Assembly (NCBI GenBank): GCA_018267705.1
Contig: JAFDXX010000007.1
Span: 310,001-374,000, forward strand
Direction of reading: 5' to 3'
DNA length: 64,000 nt
Origin: Bacteroidota bacterium
GTDB lineage: Bacteria; Bacteroidota; Bacteroidia; Chitinophagales; Chitinophagaceae
Under the pieces are notes generated by a model. The model was given only the letters and a program-made list of their open reading frames with translations. It was not told the DNA's origin and ran no database searches. Below are positions 62,044-64,000 of the stretch, piece by piece; the first letter of the stretch is position 1; every line of letters starts with the position of its first letter. Both the position numbers and the translations under genes were made by a program.

Positions 62044-62052
62044 TTTTACACA
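62044..62052 (+). promoter_or_regulatory. DnaA-box match 2
   Basis: TTTTACACA agrees with TTWTNCACA, same orientation and 30 bp (about three helical turns) from match 1. Confidence 0.45.
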
Positions 62053-62062
62053 AATAAGTATG

Positions 62063-62088
62063 ATAATTAACAAAAAGATGTTAATTAT
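62063..62088. repeat. Perfect inverted repeat in the candidate origin region
   Basis: ATAATTAAC / GTTAATTAT with an 8-nt centre (AAAAAGAT), directly after DnaA-box match 2. It has no terminator T-run in the direction of nadA or the PpiD-like gene. Confidence 0.45.
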
Positions 62089-62158
62089 AAAAACCCCTTT
62101 TTTACTCTTTAAAACCTAAAAGCGATATAAACCCTTATAGGTTGCACTTTTTAATGAT

Positions 62159-62167
62159 TTTTCCACA
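62159..62167 (+). promoter_or_regulatory. DnaA-box match 3
   Basis: TTTTCCACA, identical to match 1, directly upstream of the -33 element of the PpiD-like gene promoter. Confidence 0.45.
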
Positions 62168-62168
62168 G

Positions 62169-62199
62169 TTTGTTAAAAACATAGTTTCCCCTATTTTTG
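62169..62199 (+). promoter_or_regulatory. Complete Bacteroidota promoter for the PpiD-like gene
   Basis: TTTG (62169-62172), a 19-nt spacer and TATTTTTG (62192-62199): both elements match the Bacteroidota consensus. A leader of about 25 nt follows. This is the cleanest promoter in the window. Confidence 0.75.
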
Positions 62200-62227
62200 C
62201 CATCCTTAAAATTTAATACATAATATA

Positions 62228-64000
62228 ATGTCTGCAATACAAAAAATCAGAGACAAAGGTGCATGGATCATGTTTGGTTTAATTGCTTTAGCCTTAATAG
62301 CATTTATATTACAAGATAGATCACTTGGTGGAAAAGGTGGCGGCGGCTTTTTTGGCGGTAATCCAAATGTTTTAGGTAAAGTAGATGGCGAAGTAATTAA
62401 TAGAGATGAGTTTGAAGCCAAATTAACAATGTATGGCGGAAGCGGAGCTCAAAGAGAACAAATGATTGGTCAATTATGGACTGCACAAGTGAATGAATTA
62501 TTGATGAAAGAACAATATGAAAAATTGGGTTTAGTATGTTCTTCAAAAGAATTAAGTGAAGCATTATTTGGAGACGATTCTCCCTTTAAACAAATACCAC
62601 AATTTGCCGATCCTAAAACAGGACAATTTAATGCCGATGCTGCAAAACAATGGTATAATCAAACTTTTAAAAAATCAAAGGATAAAGAAATGATAAAGCA
62701 AGTATATGAAGGCTTTATTTATCCTACCATACAAAAAGTATTACAGCAAAAATATCAGGCATTACTTACACAAAGTATATATGTACCAAAATGGTTGGTA
62801 GAAAAAACACAAACAGATAATAATGCATTATCATCTGTTTCATACGTATATGTTCCCTACACATCAGTATTAGATAGTGCAGTAAAAATTTCTGACGATG
62901 AAATAATGAATTACGCCAGAAAACATAAAAAAGAATTTGAAAGAGATGAAGAAACAAGAAGTATAAGTTATGTAACTTTTGATGCATCACCAAGTTCAGA
63001 AGACAGTGCTGCTGTTGTAAAAAGTTTAAATGAATTAAAACCGGAACTTTTAAAAACAACCGATGTAAAATCTTTTGTAGCAAAAACAGCAAGCGATATG
63101 CCATATAACGATGGCTTTATAAGCAGAAAAGAAATTAAACAAAAAGCCATTGATTCAATAGCCGCTTTACCCGTTGGTGGAGTTTATGGTCCATACATTG
63201 ATGGAAGCGAATATGTTTTAGCAAAATTAGTAGCAAGTAAAATAATGCCCGATTCTGCAAAAGTTCGTCATATATTAATTGCTACACATCAATTAGATCA
63301 ACAAAGCGGACAATTAGTAAGAGTAAGAGAAGATAGTGTTGCAAGAAAAATAATGGATACTGTAGAAATGGAAATAAAAAACGGAAAACCGTTTGATTCT
63401 GTTTGTGCTAAATTTTCTGATGATGGAAATAAAGACAAAGGTGGTGTGTATGATTATTTTACCAGCAGCAAAATGGTACCTGAGTTTACAGAATTTTCTT
63501 TCGGAAAACCTGTTGGCAGCAAAGGTGTTATCAAAACAGAATATGGTCTTCATTATGTAGAAATATTAGGACAAAAAGGATCTGGTCCCGCATATAAAAT
63601 TGCTTATATAGCAAAAGCAATTACTGTAAGCAATGAAACAGATAATAATGCACAAAATGCGGCATTACAATTTGCAGCAAGTAGCCGAAACAAAAAATCG
63701 TTCGATGACAATGCTTTAAAACAAAATAAAACCCCATTGCCTGCTAACGAAATAAAAGAAAATGATTTTAATATTGTTGGTTTAGGAGATAGCAGAAAAT
63801 TAGTGCGTTGGGTTTATGAACACAATGCAGGAGATATTACAGAACAACCCGAAAAAATAAGCGATAAATATGTTGTTGCTATTTTATTGGCAGTTAATAA
63901 ACCCGGCTTACCTAATGTTGGTTTATTAAGACCATTAATTGAACCAATTGTTAGAAATGAAAAGAAAGCAAAACAAATAATTGATACCAAATTTAAAGGA
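62228..64000 (+). CDS. PpiD/SurA-like peptidylprolyl isomerase (3' end outside window)
   Basis: The frame is open from the ATG at 62228 to the right edge: 591 residues, incomplete. One N-terminal membrane anchor (WIMFGLIALALIAFIL, residues about 13-30), a Gly-rich linker, then a SurA-N-like helical chaperone domain with NRDEFEAKL and QLWTAQVNELLMKEQYEKLGL. A parvulin-type isomerase domain follows around residues 340-450 (KVRHILIATHQ, VCAKFSDDGNKDKGGVYDYF, PEFTEFSFGKPVGSKGVIKTEYGLHYVEI). Proteins of this plan fold outer-membrane and periplasmic proteins at the inner membrane. It has its own strong promoter. Confidence 0.92.
   Translation, partial: MSAIQKIRDKGAWIMFGLIALALIAFILQDRSLGGKGGGGFFGGNPNVLGKVDGEVINRDEFEAKLTMYGGSGAQREQMIGQLWTAQVNELLMKEQYEKLGLVCSSKELSEALFGDDSPFKQIPQFADPKTGQFNADAAKQWYNQTFKKSKDKEMIKQVYEGFIYPTIQKVLQQKYQALLTQSIYVPKWLVEKTQTDNNALSSVSYVYVPYTSVLDSAVKISDDEIMNYARKHKKEFERDEETRSISYVTFDASPSSEDSAAVVKSLNELKPELLKTTDVKSFVAKTASDMPYNDGFISRKEIKQKAIDSIAALPVGGVYGPYIDGSEYVLAKLVASKIMPDSAKVRHILIATHQLDQQSGQLVRVREDSVARKIMDTVEMEIKNGKPFDSVCAKFSDDGNKDKGGVYDYFTSSKMVPEFTEFSFGKPVGSKGVIKTEYGLHYVEILGQKGSGPAYKIAYIAKAITVSNETDNNAQNAALQFAASSRNKKSFDDNALKQNKTPLPANEIKENDFNIVGLGDSRKLVRWVYEHNAGDITEQPEKISDKYVVAILLAVNKPGLPNVGLLRPLIEPIVRNEKKAKQIIDTKFKG

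Larger units (their letters stand above)
61689..62227. other. AT-rich divergent intergenic region, candidate replication origin
   Basis: A 539-nt gap, unusually long for this window, between nadA (leftward) and the PpiD-like gene (rightward). There is no credible open frame. It holds three DnaA-box matches in the same orientation, a perfect 9-bp inverted repeat and long A/T tracts that could unwind. The parS pair lies 12 kb away. An origin is possible; a plain divergent promoter region is the alternative. Confidence 0.4.

Noticed and set aside
1..64000. CRISPR arrays, tRNA or rRNA genes, transposons, phage genes
   Set aside because: I looked for spaced direct repeats, cloverleaf-like stretches, transposase or integrase motifs and saw none; a covariance search for small RNAs could still find weak ones.

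Overview
This window is an AT-rich piece (roughly one third G+C by eye) of a bacterial chromosome from the phylum Bacteroidota, most likely the Chitinophagaceae/Chitinophagales. The evidence is a PorZ-like type IX secretion protein with a C-terminal sorting domain, TonB-dependent receptor biology, almost no Shine-Dalgarno sequences, many promoters with the Bacteroidota -7 element TAnnTTTG (once with a clean -33 TTTG), and families typical of the phylum (DUF2480, DUF6132, DUF4097 with an ECF sigma factor). I see no phage, insertion sequence, integron, CRISPR array, rRNA or tRNA.

Layout. 1-10.4 kb: the end of feoB, a secreted M13 peptidase, asd, then an OmpR-type two-component system with a TonB-dependent receptor, a PepSY-like protein and a YncE-like propeller. 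10.4-23.3 kb: porZ, a VanZ-like protein, a very small lipoprotein, a MurG-like glycosyltransferase with an EamA transporter, SixA phosphatase with a PurF-like enzyme, a MarR-controlled pirin/YceI/FMN-reductase group, a class D beta-lactamase and a JmjC-like cupin. 23.4-37.8 kb: rpmH-rnpA-yidD, DNA polymerase III delta', secreted M14 and M28 peptidases, rpiB, two sensor kinases, a CBS/CorC membrane protein, an ECF sigma/anti-sigma/DUF4097 operon and rnhB. 37.9-50.8 kb: heme A synthase, a membrane patatin paired with a cation/proton antiporter, DUF2480, nadB, a lipid A-type acyltransferase, kdsB, an alpha/beta hydrolase, mnmG, two parS-like sites and ybeY. 50.8-64 kb: feoA, nadD, a one-domain asparaginase, a Crp-type regulator heading a compact OsmC/rhodanese/thioredoxin cluster, a ClC channel, uvrB, mgtC, nadA, a 540-bp AT-rich intergenic region with three DnaA-box matches, and a PpiD-like chaperone cut by the right edge.

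How parts fit together. Three local regulatory circuits can be read from the DNA: (1) identical direct repeats lie exactly 40 nt upstream of the start codons of the response regulator and of the TonB receptor; (2) two related palindromes sit in front of marR and in front of the pirin-yceI-reductase group; (3) a TGTGA-N6-TCACC site lies just after the crp gene and in front of the sulfur/redox cluster, and the Crp protein has the matching recognition helix. The parS pair next to mnmG, the DnaA boxes at 62 kb and rpmH-rnpA together suggest that the window lies close to the replication origin.

The most interesting candidate system is the Crp-DUF2892-OsmC-DUF6132-rhodanese-rhodanese-membrane Cys protein-thioredoxin-(rhodanese-thioredoxin lipoprotein) cluster at 52.2-55.7 kb, which looks like a regulated persulfide or peroxide handling pathway running from cytoplasm to envelope. 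Functional statements come from recognising families by eye; no database search was possible.
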